From an uncultured Asticcacaulis sp. (GTDB taxonomy: Bacteria; Pseudomonadota; Alphaproteobacteria; Caulobacterales; Caulobacteraceae): a stretch of 9,913 nt of DNA. The DNA lies in assembly GCA_946480525.1 (NCBI GenBank), contig CAMLLA010000130.1, positions 1 through 9,913 on the forward strand, read 5' to 3'. Shown piece by piece: positions 1-6,391 of the stretch. The notes under the pieces are model-generated. The model worked only from the letters and a program-made list of their open reading frames with translations. It made no database searches and was not told where the DNA came from. Position 1 is the stretch's first letter. Each line of letters starts with the position of its first letter. A program made the position numbers and the translations under genes.

Positions 1-10
1 GGGTGAATGG

Positions 11-472
11 ATGCGTAGGACGAGATTAAATGTGGTGCCGCCCGTTTCGAAAGAGATCGCGCTCGGGCCTGTCATCAATGGCGTGAGTGGCGTCAATGGC
101 GCCATGAACGGTTCCATGAATGGTTCCATCAACGGCGGCGACAAGATGGTGAGCCTGCCGGCACAGATGGCCGCGACCGCCATGGCGACGCATAAGATGG
201 CCGGCGAAGAGATCGTCACCTCGGTTGCGACCGCGCCGCGCGAAACGCGGACTCAGCGTGTCAAGCGCCTGCAGGAAGAGGCGCGTGCACTGGCGCGTGA
301 GCAGATCGGTGAGTTCGAGCTGCTGCTCGATGCGACCGCCAAGATGGCCACGGAAATCGCCGATGGCGGCGAAGTCTATTCGATTGGCGCGCGGGAAATC
401 TGTCGTCGTCTTGCTGACGAATTGCCGCGGACCCTGCAAACCCTGCAGGTTATTTCCAAGAAGAAGAACTAA
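11..472 (+). CDS. Hypothetical protein with N-terminal Asn-Gly repeat and C-terminal helical region
   Basis: I do not recognise a named family. The 153-residue product has a low-complexity segment at about residues 23-43 in which Asn-Gly pairs recur every four to six residues, encoded by imperfect 12-bp tandem units near 104-136. Residues 44-75 are Ala/Met rich. From about residue 78 the protein becomes charged and probably helical (pattern RVKRLQEEARALAREQ, then a long stretch ending in KKKN), with no signal peptide or membrane segment, so a cytoplasmic protein is likely. The start is uncertain: ATG at 11 has a GGTGA-like sequence just upstream, but the frame stays open to the left edge, so the gene could begin outside the window. 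The charged C-terminal half looks like a constrained domain; the repeat looks like a flexible linker. A hairpin directly follows the stop codon. Coding status is fairly sure, function unknown. Confidence 0.7.
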   Translation: MRRTRLNVVPPVSKEIALGPVINGVSGVNGAMNGSMNGSINGGDKMVSLPAQMAATAMATHKMAGEEIVTSVATAPRETRTQRVKRLQEEARALAREQIGEFELLLDATAKMATEIADGGEVYSIGAREICRRLADELPRTLQTLQVISKKKN

Positions 473-474
473 GC

Positions 475-514
475 ATTTCCCGGCGAAGTGGCCACCGGTT
501 CGCCGCTGGGAAAT
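475..514 (+). terminator. Hairpin after the first gene, possible terminator or 3' stabiliser
   Basis: ATTTCCC (475-481) pairs with GGGAAAT (508-514), and GGCGAA (482-487) pairs with TTCGCC (499-504). This gives 13 base pairs with a 3-nt bulge at 505-507 and an 11-nt loop. It starts 3 nt after the stop codon at 470-472. No clear T-run follows on the + strand (the sequence continues CTAAAATCG), so it may terminate weakly or only protect the mRNA end. Confidence 0.45.
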
Positions 515-600
515 CTAAAATCGTATAAGTCCGAATTTCGCTGTGGACGACTGCGTCTGCGCAGCCGTTCACGCGCAAATGTGACTGGAACGGCCTTCGG

Positions 601-605
601 GATTC
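601..605. promoter_or_regulatory. GANTC site upstream of the DUF3617-like gene
   Basis: GATTC lies 38 nt before the start codon at 643, within the 170-nt gap 473-642. GANTC is the recognition sequence of the CcrM methyltransferase in Caulobacter-type bacteria, and intergenic copies can make promoters sensitive to methylation. That CcrM acts here is inferred. A TATAAG at 524-529 in the same gap is a possible -10, but I see no convincing -35. Confidence 0.35.
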
Positions 606-642
606 TCTTAACCCTACGCTCCACTTTCAGGGGAATTCCGGT

Positions 643-1278
643 ATGTCCAGGGCCGCCTACCGGTCAATGCTTTGCTGTGGTCTCGCCATCGCCGTGACCG
701 CGGTGGGATGCGAGAAAAAGACTGAGAAACCCGTCATGGTCATGTCCGCCGTCCGGGTTTCGGCGCGGCCGGTGCAGGTTCTTCCGGCGCGTCAGGCCGG
801 ACTTTGGGAAACCGCGGTCCGTGAAGAGGGCAGCGATGATGTCCAGGCCTTGCAAATCTGCATCGACGGCGTGACCGATGCCCGTTTGAGTTTGCGTGGC
901 AATGATTTCAGCGCAGACGGTTGCGGGCCCAAGACGATCAGCCGTGTCGACGAGGACAGCTGGAAGGTGATGACCACCTGTCATCCCGCCAGTGGCGGAA
1001 TGGATGCCTATTCGGGAACCTTCACCGGCGATTTCTCTACGGCCTATGACATGACGCTGCGCGTCCAGACAACGGGCGCGACCTTGCCGCAGATGAACCG
1101 GACCGTAAACTATGTCATCGAGTCGAAACGCGTGGGCGACTGCAGGCCCGGGCAGGCGCCGGGCGATGTGACCAACGATGGTGTCACCATAAATCTGTTT
1201 GAGATGGAGGGGCGTGCCGCGCCTAAACCGTCCAGCTCTTCGGGTTCGGATACGGCCGATTATAGAGCAGGTGATTGA
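643..1278 (+). CDS. DUF3617-like secreted lipoprotein
   Basis: A 211-residue exported protein. The N-terminus has a hydrophobic stretch (about residues 9-22) ending in a lipobox-like AVGC with Cys23, so it is probably a lipoprotein. The motif RQAGLWET near residue 50, followed by LQICIDG and conserved-looking Cys residues (Cys72, and Cys93 in DGCGP), matches the layout of the DUF3617 family (a GLWE start and a CI/CL segment). The family's function is not established. The start at 643 is supported by AGGGGAA at 629-635, 7 nt upstream. The C-terminal tail after about residue 188 is Ser/Pro rich and probably unstructured. Its last 56 nt overlap the convergent membrane-protein gene on the opposite strand. 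Family assignment is by motif recall, without an alignment. Confidence 0.75.
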   Translation: MSRAAYRSMLCCGLAIAVTAVGCEKKTEKPVMVMSAVRVSARPVQVLPARQAGLWETAVREEGSDDVQALQICIDGVTDARLSLRGNDFSADGCGPKTISRVDEDSWKVMTTCHPASGGMDAYSGTFTGDFSTAYDMTLRVQTTGATLPQMNRTVNYVIESKRVGDCRPGQAPGDVTNDGVTINLFEMEGRAAPKPSSSSGSDTADYRAGD

Positions 1279-1603
1279 AGCCTGTGACGCAGCGGCCGCT
1301 TAGATAGATCAGCGGGACCAGCACCAGGGCCAGTGACAGTATGCCCTGGGTCCGGAGCACCGTAACGGCGACAAGGCAGGCGATAATAGGCACAACGCCC
1401 AGCCAGAAGGTGCGGCGCTGGAACGCATAGTGGCTCTTTAGCCAGTCCGGGGCGTCGTCTTCACGGAAGCTGGCGATAAGGAGGGCTATGACACCGGTCA
1501 TGCCGAAGGTCAGAACCATCAGGAACAGCAGAAGGTAGTTCAGAAACGGCACCTTGCGCGGATCGGCAAGAAACGATTGGGGTGTGGGCGCGGGCTTGCT
1601 CAT
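1223..1603 (-). CDS. Small integral membrane protein, DUF4870-like
   Basis: A 126-residue protein with three predicted membrane segments at about residues 22-44, 67-83 and 88-103. The loop APDWLKSHYAFQRRTFW after the first segment, with His58 and Gln62, resembles the 'H..Q' segment of DUF4870-type membrane proteins. The C-terminus RPYPNPKSW looks conserved, which supports the reading frame to its end. The start at 1603 gives MSKPAP and is preferred over an in-frame TTG at 1618; no strong ribosome binding site precedes either. It lies 128 nt downstream of the queD-like stop on the same strand and overlaps the end of the DUF3617-like gene by 56 nt. Function unknown; the family link is tentative. 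Confidence 0.75.
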   Translation of the reverse strand: MSKPAPTPQSFLADPRKVPFLNYLLLFLMVLTFGMTGVIALLIASFREDDAPDWLKSHYAFQRRTFWLGVVPIIACLVAVTVLRTQGILSLALVLVPLIYLSGRCVTGFNHLLYNRPYPNPKSWTV

Positions 1604-1605
1604 GG

Positions 1606-1610
1606 GACTC
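1606..1610. promoter_or_regulatory. GANTC site immediately upstream of the membrane-protein gene
   Basis: GACTC sits 2 nt before the ATG at 1603, in the 128-nt gap 1604-1731 that follows the queD-like gene. I see no convincing terminator or promoter consensus in this gap. A role in methylation-dependent expression is inferred from position only. Confidence 0.3.
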
Positions 1611-1731
1611 GAACGCAATGAAGACGGTCGAGCCTAGCGGGTGATCCCGATGCTGCATAGCGGCAATTGCGCGCAGGGCTGCACGATGCCCGACCGGTTA
1701 CATCTTTGTCACGCTTAGTCGGCGGGGGTGG

Positions 1732-2253
1732 CTATAGGTCATTGAGGCTCAGGTCCGCGCGGTGACACCACTCGCCCAGCCGTATAGGGCAGGCGGCGAC
1801 ATCTTCAGGGGTCAGAATAACGCTGTTGGTCGGCGTTTCCTCGATCTCGAACCGTACGCAGTCGAAATCCGGCAGATGGACCGCGAGAATGGCGTTGAGC
1901 TTCATGTAAAGCGCCGTGGCCACTGCCTCTGTGGTCGGATCGCCCTGAATGATCAAAAGGCGCGGCAGCAATTCGGGCTCATGTGCCTGGAAATAGCCGA
2001 TGATCGGGTCGTCTTGCCCAAGCTGGAAGGCGTGGTCGAGCGCCTCATCGACAAAGCTGTGCCAGTAACGCTTCATGTCCGCGAAGCTGGCGGCGTAGTT
2101 GGCCGCACCCCAGTCTATGGCGCCTGCGCCTGCCCTGGGCTTCAGATCCACTGTCACGAATTCGTTGTGGCCATGTGGTGTCATGCACTTCGAATTGTGA
2201 TCGAAGCGCAGGCGGTGAGCCATGGAAAAGCGACGTTTGAACTGGATGAGCAT
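1732..2253 (-). CDS. queD: 6-carboxy/6-pyruvoyl-tetrahydropterin synthase family protein (QueD-like)
   Basis: A 173-residue member of the QueD/PTPS family, cytoplasmic enzymes that act on dihydroneopterin triphosphate. QueD makes 6-carboxy-tetrahydropterin for queuosine and other 7-deazaguanines. Zinc ligands are seen as His13 (FSMAHRL) and His27/His29 in CMTPHGHN; Cys23 fits the catalytic C-x3-HGH arrangement. Asp73-His74 (LDHAF) and the Glu-Thr-Pro segment around 138-141 complete the active-site pattern, and FADMK (57-61) and DPTTEAVA (105-112) match family motifs. It is longer than the roughly 120-residue E. coli QueD, with extra sequence between about residues 79 and 103. The start at 2253 is supported by GAAGG (2260-2264 on the opposite strand), 6 nt upstream. 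No other queuosine gene is in the window, so a pterin-related role other than QueD remains possible. Confidence 0.85.
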   Translation of the reverse strand: MLIQFKRRFSMAHRLRFDHNSKCMTPHGHNEFVTVDLKPRAGAGAIDWGAANYAASFADMKRYWHSFVDEALDHAFQLGQDDPIIGYFQAHEPELLPRLLIIQGDPTTEAVATALYMKLNAILAVHLPDFDCVRFEIEETPTNSVILTPEDVAACPIRLGEWCHRADLSLNDL

Positions 2254-2317
2254 GTCGCGCCTTCAATAGCAAAGCGCCCGACAAGTCAATCCATGCTGTC
2301 TTGGGAGGGGCGGCGAC

Positions 2318-2400
2318 AAAACAATAAAATTCGTTGTGATTCGCTGTTTCGCGAAATCGTTAATTCATATTGTTTTGGTAGTGATTGTATAAAGAAACCA
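2318..2400 (+). promoter_or_regulatory. AT-rich divergent control region before the DUF1800-DUF1501 operon
   Basis: The 162-nt gap 2254-2415 between the divergent queD-like and DUF1800 genes turns strikingly AT-rich at about 2318-2400. It holds a GANTC site (GATTC, 2338-2342), a 10-bp palindrome TTTCGCGAAA (2347-2356) that could bind a dimeric regulator, and TATAAA (2388-2393) as a possible -10 with only a weak -35 candidate (TTCATA, 2364-2369). GGGGG at 2406-2410 is the ribosome binding site for the ATG at 2416. Promoter assignment is by inspection only. Confidence 0.4.
2338..2342. promoter_or_regulatory. GANTC site in the divergent promoter region
   Basis: GATTC lies 74 nt upstream of the DUF1800 start, close to the TTTCGCGAAA palindrome and upstream of the candidate -10. 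This is a plausible position for a methylation-sensitive promoter of the GcrA/CcrM type; the regulation itself is inferred. Confidence 0.35.
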
Positions 2401-2415
2401 TAAGTGGGGGCGTTT

Positions 2416-4197
2416 ATGGCGAGTATCATGCGTACGAGTACAGTTTTGCGTAAGGCCGGGCGTACCATCGGCAAGGTGTTGCGGCGGAAGGACGTCGCAG
2501 CGGTCATTTCACTAATCGGTACCGCCGCGCTCACGGCATGCGGGGGTGGCGGATCGTCAGGCGGGGGCTCTTCGGGCGGTCTTGGCAGCGCCCCGCTGCC
2601 ACCGGTCGTCGTCCGGCCCACCCAGACGGAGGCCAGCCGTTTCCTTGTCCAGGCCAGCTTTGGTGCGACGGATGCGGATATGTCCGCAATCACCACCACG
2701 ACCTTTGCCGACTGGATAGGCCAGCAGGTCGCGCTGACGGCCGGCACGCCGCACCTGACCTGGGTTGACCGGCGTCTGGCGGAGCTGCGCGCGGCCAATC
2801 CTTCGGCCAATGTCAATGCCAATCAGTTCTATGAAAGTTTCTGGAACAGTGTCGCGACGGCGCCGGACACATTGCGCCAGCGCGTCAAGTTCGCCCTGTC
2901 TGAAATCTTTGTCGTCTCGTTCGCGATGGATGGTGAGGACACGCGTGGCCTGGCCTCCTACTATGACATGTTGGGCAAGAACGCCTTTGGCAACTTCCGG
3001 CAACTGCTGGAGGACGTCACCTATCACCCCGCCATGGGCATCTATCTGACCTATCGTGGCAACCAGAAGGAAGACCTGCGCACGGGGCGCAATCCTGACC
3101 AGAACTATGCCCGCGAAGTCATGCAGTTGATGACGATAGGTCTTTACCTGCTGAACACGGATGGGACGCTTAAAAAGGACATTCTGGGCAATGCCCAGCC
3201 GACCTATGGCCAGAACGACATCGACGGTCTGGCCAAGGTGTTCACCGGACTGAGCTGGTACCATCCCACGCCGACCAATTCCACCTTCAGCGGCGGGTCG
3301 CGGCATGCGGAAGCCCACACCCTGCCGATGACCGTCTATAATAACTATCACTCGGTATCGGCCAAAAGCTTCCTCGGCACGGATATCGCTCCGTCGGCCA
3401 CAGCCGATGGGGCGGCAGATATCAAGATCGCGCTCGATACCTTGTTCAACCATGCCAATGTCGGTCCGTTCATCGGCAAGCAGCTGATCCAGCGGCTGGT
3501 GACCTCGAACCCCAGCCCGGCCTATGTCGGCCGCATCGCCGCTGTGTTCAACAATAATGGTTCAGGCGTGCGCGGTGATATGGCGGCCGTTGTCCGCGCG
3601 ATCCTTCTCGACACCGAGGCGCGTACCGCCGGCGACGCGACCTACGGCAAGCTGAAGGAACCGATCTTCCGCCTCGCCAACTGGATGCGCAGTTTCGAGG
3701 TGACGTCACAAAGCGGCAACTGGCTGATGGGGTCGACCTCGGCCAACACCTCTCTGGGCCAGTCGCCGCTCACGTCGCCGTCCGTCTTCAACTTCTATCG
3801 CCCCGGCTATGTGCCGCCGAGGTCTACCCTGGGCACCAAGGGCTTACTTGGGCCTGAGTTCCAGTCGACCGACGAGGTTTCGGTCGCCAGCTATCTCAAC
3901 ACCATGCAAAGCGCGGTGGGCAACGGCATCGGCAGCAGCAACGATATCCGCTCGGCCTATGTCAAGGAGCTGGCCCTGGCCGACAATCCTCCGGCGTTGA
4001 TCGACCGGCTCAATCTTCTTCTGTATGGCGGCGCTCAGTCGGCCGGGCTGAGGACCAAGATCAGCAATGCCGTCAGCGGTATCGCCATCCCCGGTGCTAC
4101 CGCCACGCAGGCCCAGATCGATGCCGCCAAACTCAATCGTGTCAAGCTGGCCGTCTTCCTCAGCCTGGCTGCTCCTGAATATATCGCACAACGGTAA
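2416..4197 (+). CDS. DUF1800 family lipoprotein
   Basis: A 593-residue exported protein of the DUF1800 family, whose biochemical role is not established. After a long basic N-region comes a hydrophobic stretch (VAAVISLIGTAALTAC) with the lipobox LTAC at Cys42, then a Gly/Ser-rich linker of about 18 residues. No Asp follows the Cys, so outer-membrane sorting is plausible. Family hallmarks are EASRFLVQASFGAT at the domain start, NYAREVMQLMTIGL at about 230-243, LAKVFTGLSWY soon after, and a C-terminal segment ending AAPEYIAQR. ATG at 2416 is preferred over an in-frame GTG at 2404 because GGGGG at 2406-2410 is correctly spaced for it. It is followed after 7 nt by the DUF1501 gene, so the two are almost surely co-transcribed and translationally linked. 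Family assignment is confident; function is unknown. Confidence 0.88.
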   Translation: MASIMRTSTVLRKAGRTIGKVLRRKDVAAVISLIGTAALTACGGGGSSGGGSSGGLGSAPLPPVVVRPTQTEASRFLVQASFGATDADMSAITTTTFADWIGQQVALTAGTPHLTWVDRRLAELRAANPSANVNANQFYESFWNSVATAPDTLRQRVKFALSEIFVVSFAMDGEDTRGLASYYDMLGKNAFGNFRQLLEDVTYHPAMGIYLTYRGNQKEDLRTGRNPDQNYAREVMQLMTIGLYLLNTDGTLKKDILGNAQPTYGQNDIDGLAKVFTGLSWYHPTPTNSTFSGGSRHAEAHTLPMTVYNNYHSVSAKSFLGTDIAPSATADGAADIKIALDTLFNHANVGPFIGKQLIQRLVTSNPSPAYVGRIAAVFNNNGSGVRGDMAAVVRAILLDTEARTAGDATYGKLKEPIFRLANWMRSFEVTSQSGNWLMGSTSANTSLGQSPLTSPSVFNFYRPGYVPPRSTLGTKGLLGPEFQSTDEVSVASYLNTMQSAVGNGIGSSNDIRSAYVKELALADNPPALIDRLNLLLYGGAQSAGLRTKISNAVSGIAIPGATATQAQIDAAKLNRVKLAVFLSLAAPEYIAQR

Positions 4198-4204
4198 CCT
4201 CCCC

Positions 4205-5752
4205 ATGACTGCTCATCTCGATCGCCGCGAGTTTCTTCGCATGTCCGGAGGTTTGGCCGGACTGACCACGGCTTCCGCCTTCGGCCTTCAGATGGCCGCC
4301 GCAGGGACCGCCGCGGCGGCCGGCGCCAGTGACTACAAGGCCCTGGTCTGTATCTTCATGTACGGCGGCAACGACGCCAACAACATGGTGCTGGCCACGG
4401 ATGACGACTCCTGGGGCCGATATTTCGCGGCACGGAACCAGGGCGCGGATCCGATTGCCTTGATGCCCGTCGGGATGGACGCGACGCCCATCGGCCAGGT
4501 GAATTCCCTCACGGGCCGCACCTCGGCGCTTGCCCGCCCGGAGCAGTGGGGCGGCGTCCTGCCGATCGTGCCCGGGACAGCGCAGGCCATTCCAGCCGGG
4601 ACCTCGGCCTCGACCCGTACCTTTGCCCTGCATCCAGCCATGGCGCCGGTACAGGAGATTTTCAATAGCGGACGGCTGGCGGTGCTGGCCAATGTCGGCA
4701 CCCTGGTTAATCCGGTAACCAAGGCGCAGTATAAGGCAAGGAGCGTCCCCCTGCCGGCCAGCCTCTATTCGCACAACGACCAGCAGTCGACCTGGCAGGC
4801 CGGAGCAGCCGAAGGCGCGCGTCTCGGCTGGGGTGGCCAGATGGGCGATCTCCTGGCCAGCGAGAATGGCGTCAACACCATCTTCACCGCCATTACCACC
4901 CAGGGCTCGGCGGTCTTCCTGGCCGGCCGCAATGTCCTTCAGTACCCATTGAGCTCCAACGCTTCGCCTGCCATGGTGGTCAACGGCACGATGGCCAGCA
5001 GCCTGTTCGGGTCGTCGGCGGCGCCGGCGGTGCTCAAGGACATCATCATGGAGATGGGCGGGGCCAGTGATTTCGCCAACGACTACGGCGCGGTCACCAG
5101 CCGCTCGATCGGTGCGGCGTCGACGGTCAACACGGTTTTCAGCCAGTCCGTGGTCACGAATATACCCGCGCCGCCGGTCTATACCAATCCGGCGAAAAAC
5201 GCGGTTGAAACCAACACCGTCGCCGTCCAGTTACGCACCGTGGCGCGCATGATCGCCGCCGCGCCGACATTCGGGCTGAAGCGTCAGGTGTTTCTGGTCA
5301 GCGCCGGCGGTTACGACACGCACGATACGCAAAACCGCGATCAGCCGAACAATCTCGCCAAGCTGGCCCAGGGGCTGAAATATTTCGATGAGGTGCTTGC
5401 CGATATCGGCGGCGTCGACATGCGCGCCAATGTGACGACGTTTACCGCCTCCGACTTTTCGCGCACCTTCAACACCAATGGCGATGGTACCGACCACGCC
5501 TGGGGCGGTCACCACCTGATCATGGGCGGCGCGGTCCGTGGCGGCGATATGTACGGCCAGTTTCCGACGGTCGGCATGGACCTTGACGGCTTCAGCAACC
5601 CGGACATGGCGGGCGGCGCCTTCGTGCCTACCACCTCAGTCGATCAGTATGCGGCGACGCTGGGGGCCTGGTTCGGCGTCGGCAATAGCGACCTCAACAC
5701 CATCTTCCCGAACCTGCGCAACTTCAGTTCGGCCAATCTGGGGTTTGTCTAG
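4205..5752 (+). CDS. DUF1501 family protein, Tat-exported
   Basis: A 515-residue protein with a twin-arginine signal (Arg7-Arg8 in DRREFLRMSGG) followed by a hydrophobic stretch and an Ala-rich region to about residue 41, predicting folded export by Tat. DUF1501 motifs in order: FMYGGNDANNM (51-61), LYSHNDQQSTWQ (187-198), GGYDTHDTQ (368-376), and ASDFSRT then GTDHAWGGHH (415-437). The Asp57, Asp371/His373, Asp430/His431 and His436-437 pattern resembles metal ligands of the alkaline-phosphatase superfamily, in which I recall DUF1501 being placed; a phosphatase or sulfatase-like activity is inferred only. The frame is open far upstream into the DUF1800 gene, but the ATG at 4205, 7 nt after that stop, gives the Tat signal and is the credible start. 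No strong ribosome binding site precedes it, which suggests translational coupling. A hairpin terminator follows. Confidence 0.9.
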   Translation: MTAHLDRREFLRMSGGLAGLTTASAFGLQMAAAGTAAAAGASDYKALVCIFMYGGNDANNMVLATDDDSWGRYFAARNQGADPIALMPVGMDATPIGQVNSLTGRTSALARPEQWGGVLPIVPGTAQAIPAGTSASTRTFALHPAMAPVQEIFNSGRLAVLANVGTLVNPVTKAQYKARSVPLPASLYSHNDQQSTWQAGAAEGARLGWGGQMGDLLASENGVNTIFTAITTQGSAVFLAGRNVLQYPLSSNASPAMVVNGTMASSLFGSSAAPAVLKDIIMEMGGASDFANDYGAVTSRSIGAASTVNTVFSQSVVTNIPAPPVYTNPAKNAVETNTVAVQLRTVARMIAAAPTFGLKRQVFLVSAGGYDTHDTQNRDQPNNLAKLAQGLKYFDEVLADIGGVDMRANVTTFTASDFSRTFNTNGDGTDHAWGGHHLIMGGAVRGGDMYGQFPTVGMDLDGFSNPDMAGGAFVPTTSVDQYAATLGAWFGVGNSDLNTIFPNLRNFSSANLGFV

Positions 5753-5758
5753 AACGGC

Positions 5759-5784
5759 AAAAGCCGGCGTTTTCGCCGGCCTTT
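5759..5784. terminator. Bidirectional hairpin terminator between convergent genes
   Basis: GCCGGCG (5763-5769) and CGCCGGC (5774-5780) form a perfect 7-bp stem with a TTTT loop. It is flanked by AAAA (5759-5762) on the left and CTTT (5781-5784) on the right, so short U-tracts exist in both directions. It lies 10 nt after the DUF1501 stop codon and 12 nt beyond the EF-hand gene stop on the other strand, and suits termination of both. Confidence 0.75.
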
Positions 5785-5796
5785 GCTCCATGAAGG

Positions 5797-6177
5797 CTAG
5801 TGGTGAGCCTTCCACATGGCCGCCATCTCTTCCTTGGACAGCATATTGTCCTTGTTGGTATCGGCGGCGGTAAACTTGGCTTCGCCCGCCGCGTTGAATT
5901 CGTCGTGGGTGATTGCGCCGTCGGCGGCCGCGCCCTTTAAATCCATATGCTTGGCGGACTTTTCCGTGGCGGACAACGTACCGTCGTTATTGGTGTCCGC
6001 CTCGCTGAACTTATGGTCCATCGCGGCCTTGTGTTCATCGTGGCTTATCATGCCGTCCTTGTTCTTATCCATCATCTCCATCTTATGACCCATGTCGCCC
6101 TTATGGGCGTCACCGGCATAGGCGGGCAGGGCGAGGGCGGCGCCGGCAAGGCAGGCGGCAATGAGTGCGGTTTTCAT
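5797..6177 (-). CDS. Secreted EF-hand calcium-binding protein
   Basis: A 126-residue exported protein made almost entirely of EF-hand loops. MKTALIAACLAGAALALPAYA is a typical Sec signal with likely cleavage after AYA at residue 21. Loop 1 (37-48) and loop 2 (61-72) have full D-x-N-x-D-G-x-(I/L)-x3-E ligand patterns. Loop 3 (82-93) keeps DG-x-I-x3-E but lacks the first two acidic/amide ligands, so it is probably degenerate. Loop 4 (106-117) is good except for Asn in place of the usual Gly. The mature protein is His/Met/Lys rich near its N-terminus. Calcium binding or buffering in the periplasm is the likely role. The start at 6177 has AGGA about 8 nt upstream and gives a compact signal; an in-frame ATG at 6213 with a stronger but distant AGGAGG would add 12 residues. 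It lies downstream of fba but is separated from it by a strong terminator, so it probably has its own promoter. Confidence 0.85.
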   Translation of the reverse strand: MKTALIAACLAGAALALPAYAGDAHKGDMGHKMEMMDKNKDGMISHDEHKAAMDHKFSEADTNNDGTLSATEKSAKHMDLKGAAADGAITHDEFNAAGEAKFTAADTNKDNMLSKEEMAAMWKAHH

Positions 6178-6224
6178 CGGGTGTGTCCTGTCTGAAGCAG
6201 TAAGCCGGGCCATTCCGGCTGGCC

Positions 6225-6231
6225 ACCTCCT
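6225..6231 (-). promoter_or_regulatory. Near-perfect Shine-Dalgarno upstream of an alternative EF-hand start
   Basis: On the - strand these bases read AGGAGGT. The core AGGAGG ends 12 nt before an in-frame ATG at 6213, longer than the usual spacing, and lies far from the preferred ATG at 6177. It is the only perfect Shine-Dalgarno core I noticed in the window, so it keeps the longer start (12 more N-terminal residues) in play. Confidence 0.4.
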
Positions 6232-6301
6232 AGGTCACTCCGCATCAAGGTTCGATAAGGATTTACACGCAACAGGCGTTTTTCTCGCTCTGCAGGTGTG
6301 T

Positions 6302-6331
6302 CGCGGCGGCCGGTATATCCGTCCCGCCGCG
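6302..6331. repeat. GC-rich inverted repeat in the fba/EF-hand gap
   Basis: CGCGGCGG (6302-6309) pairs perfectly with CCGCCGCG (6324-6331). An inner CGG (6311-6313) can pair with CCG (6319-6321) around TATAT. It could be a hairpin in the EF-hand mRNA leader or an operator. The rest of the 264-nt gap 6178-6441 holds the elements listed next to it and no gene. Confidence 0.5.
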
Positions 6332-6345
6332 GTGTCACATTAGAG

Positions 6346-6387
6346 CGATATGGCGAAAAGTGTAAGCGGTTTTCGCCTTAAATATCG
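6346..6387. repeat. Bulged hairpin, candidate dispersed alphaproteobacterial intergenic element
   Basis: CGATAT (6346-6351) pairs with ATATCG (6382-6387), then GGCGAAAA (6352-6359) pairs with TTTTCGCC (6370-6377), with a 4-nt bulge TTAA (6378-6381) and a 10-nt loop GTGTAAGCGG. The combination of GCGAAAAGTGTAAGCGGTTTTC and a following CGATAAAACAAA resembles, from memory, an intergenic element scattered through many alphaproteobacterial genomes. It lies next to the fba terminator and may form a composite with it. Confidence 0.55.
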
Positions 6388-6391
6388 CGAT

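Noticed and set aside
524..529. TATAAG as a -10 promoter element for the DUF3617-like gene
   Set aside because: No acceptable -35 is found at the right spacing, so it is mentioned only as a possibility.
1762..2403. 213-codon + strand frame opposite the QueD-like gene
   Set aside because: The - strand frame carries the complete QueD motif set, whereas the + strand translation has no recognisable features.
2557..3453. Long - strand open frame (298 codons) opposite the DUF1800 gene
   Set aside because: It lies wholly inside a well-supported gene on the other strand, is Arg/Gly rich as expected for an antisense frame in GC-rich DNA, and shows no recognisable motif.
4067..4204. 46-codon upstream extension of the DUF1501 frame
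   Set aside because: It lies inside the DUF1800 coding sequence and would bury the Tat signal; the ATG at 4205 is the sensible start.
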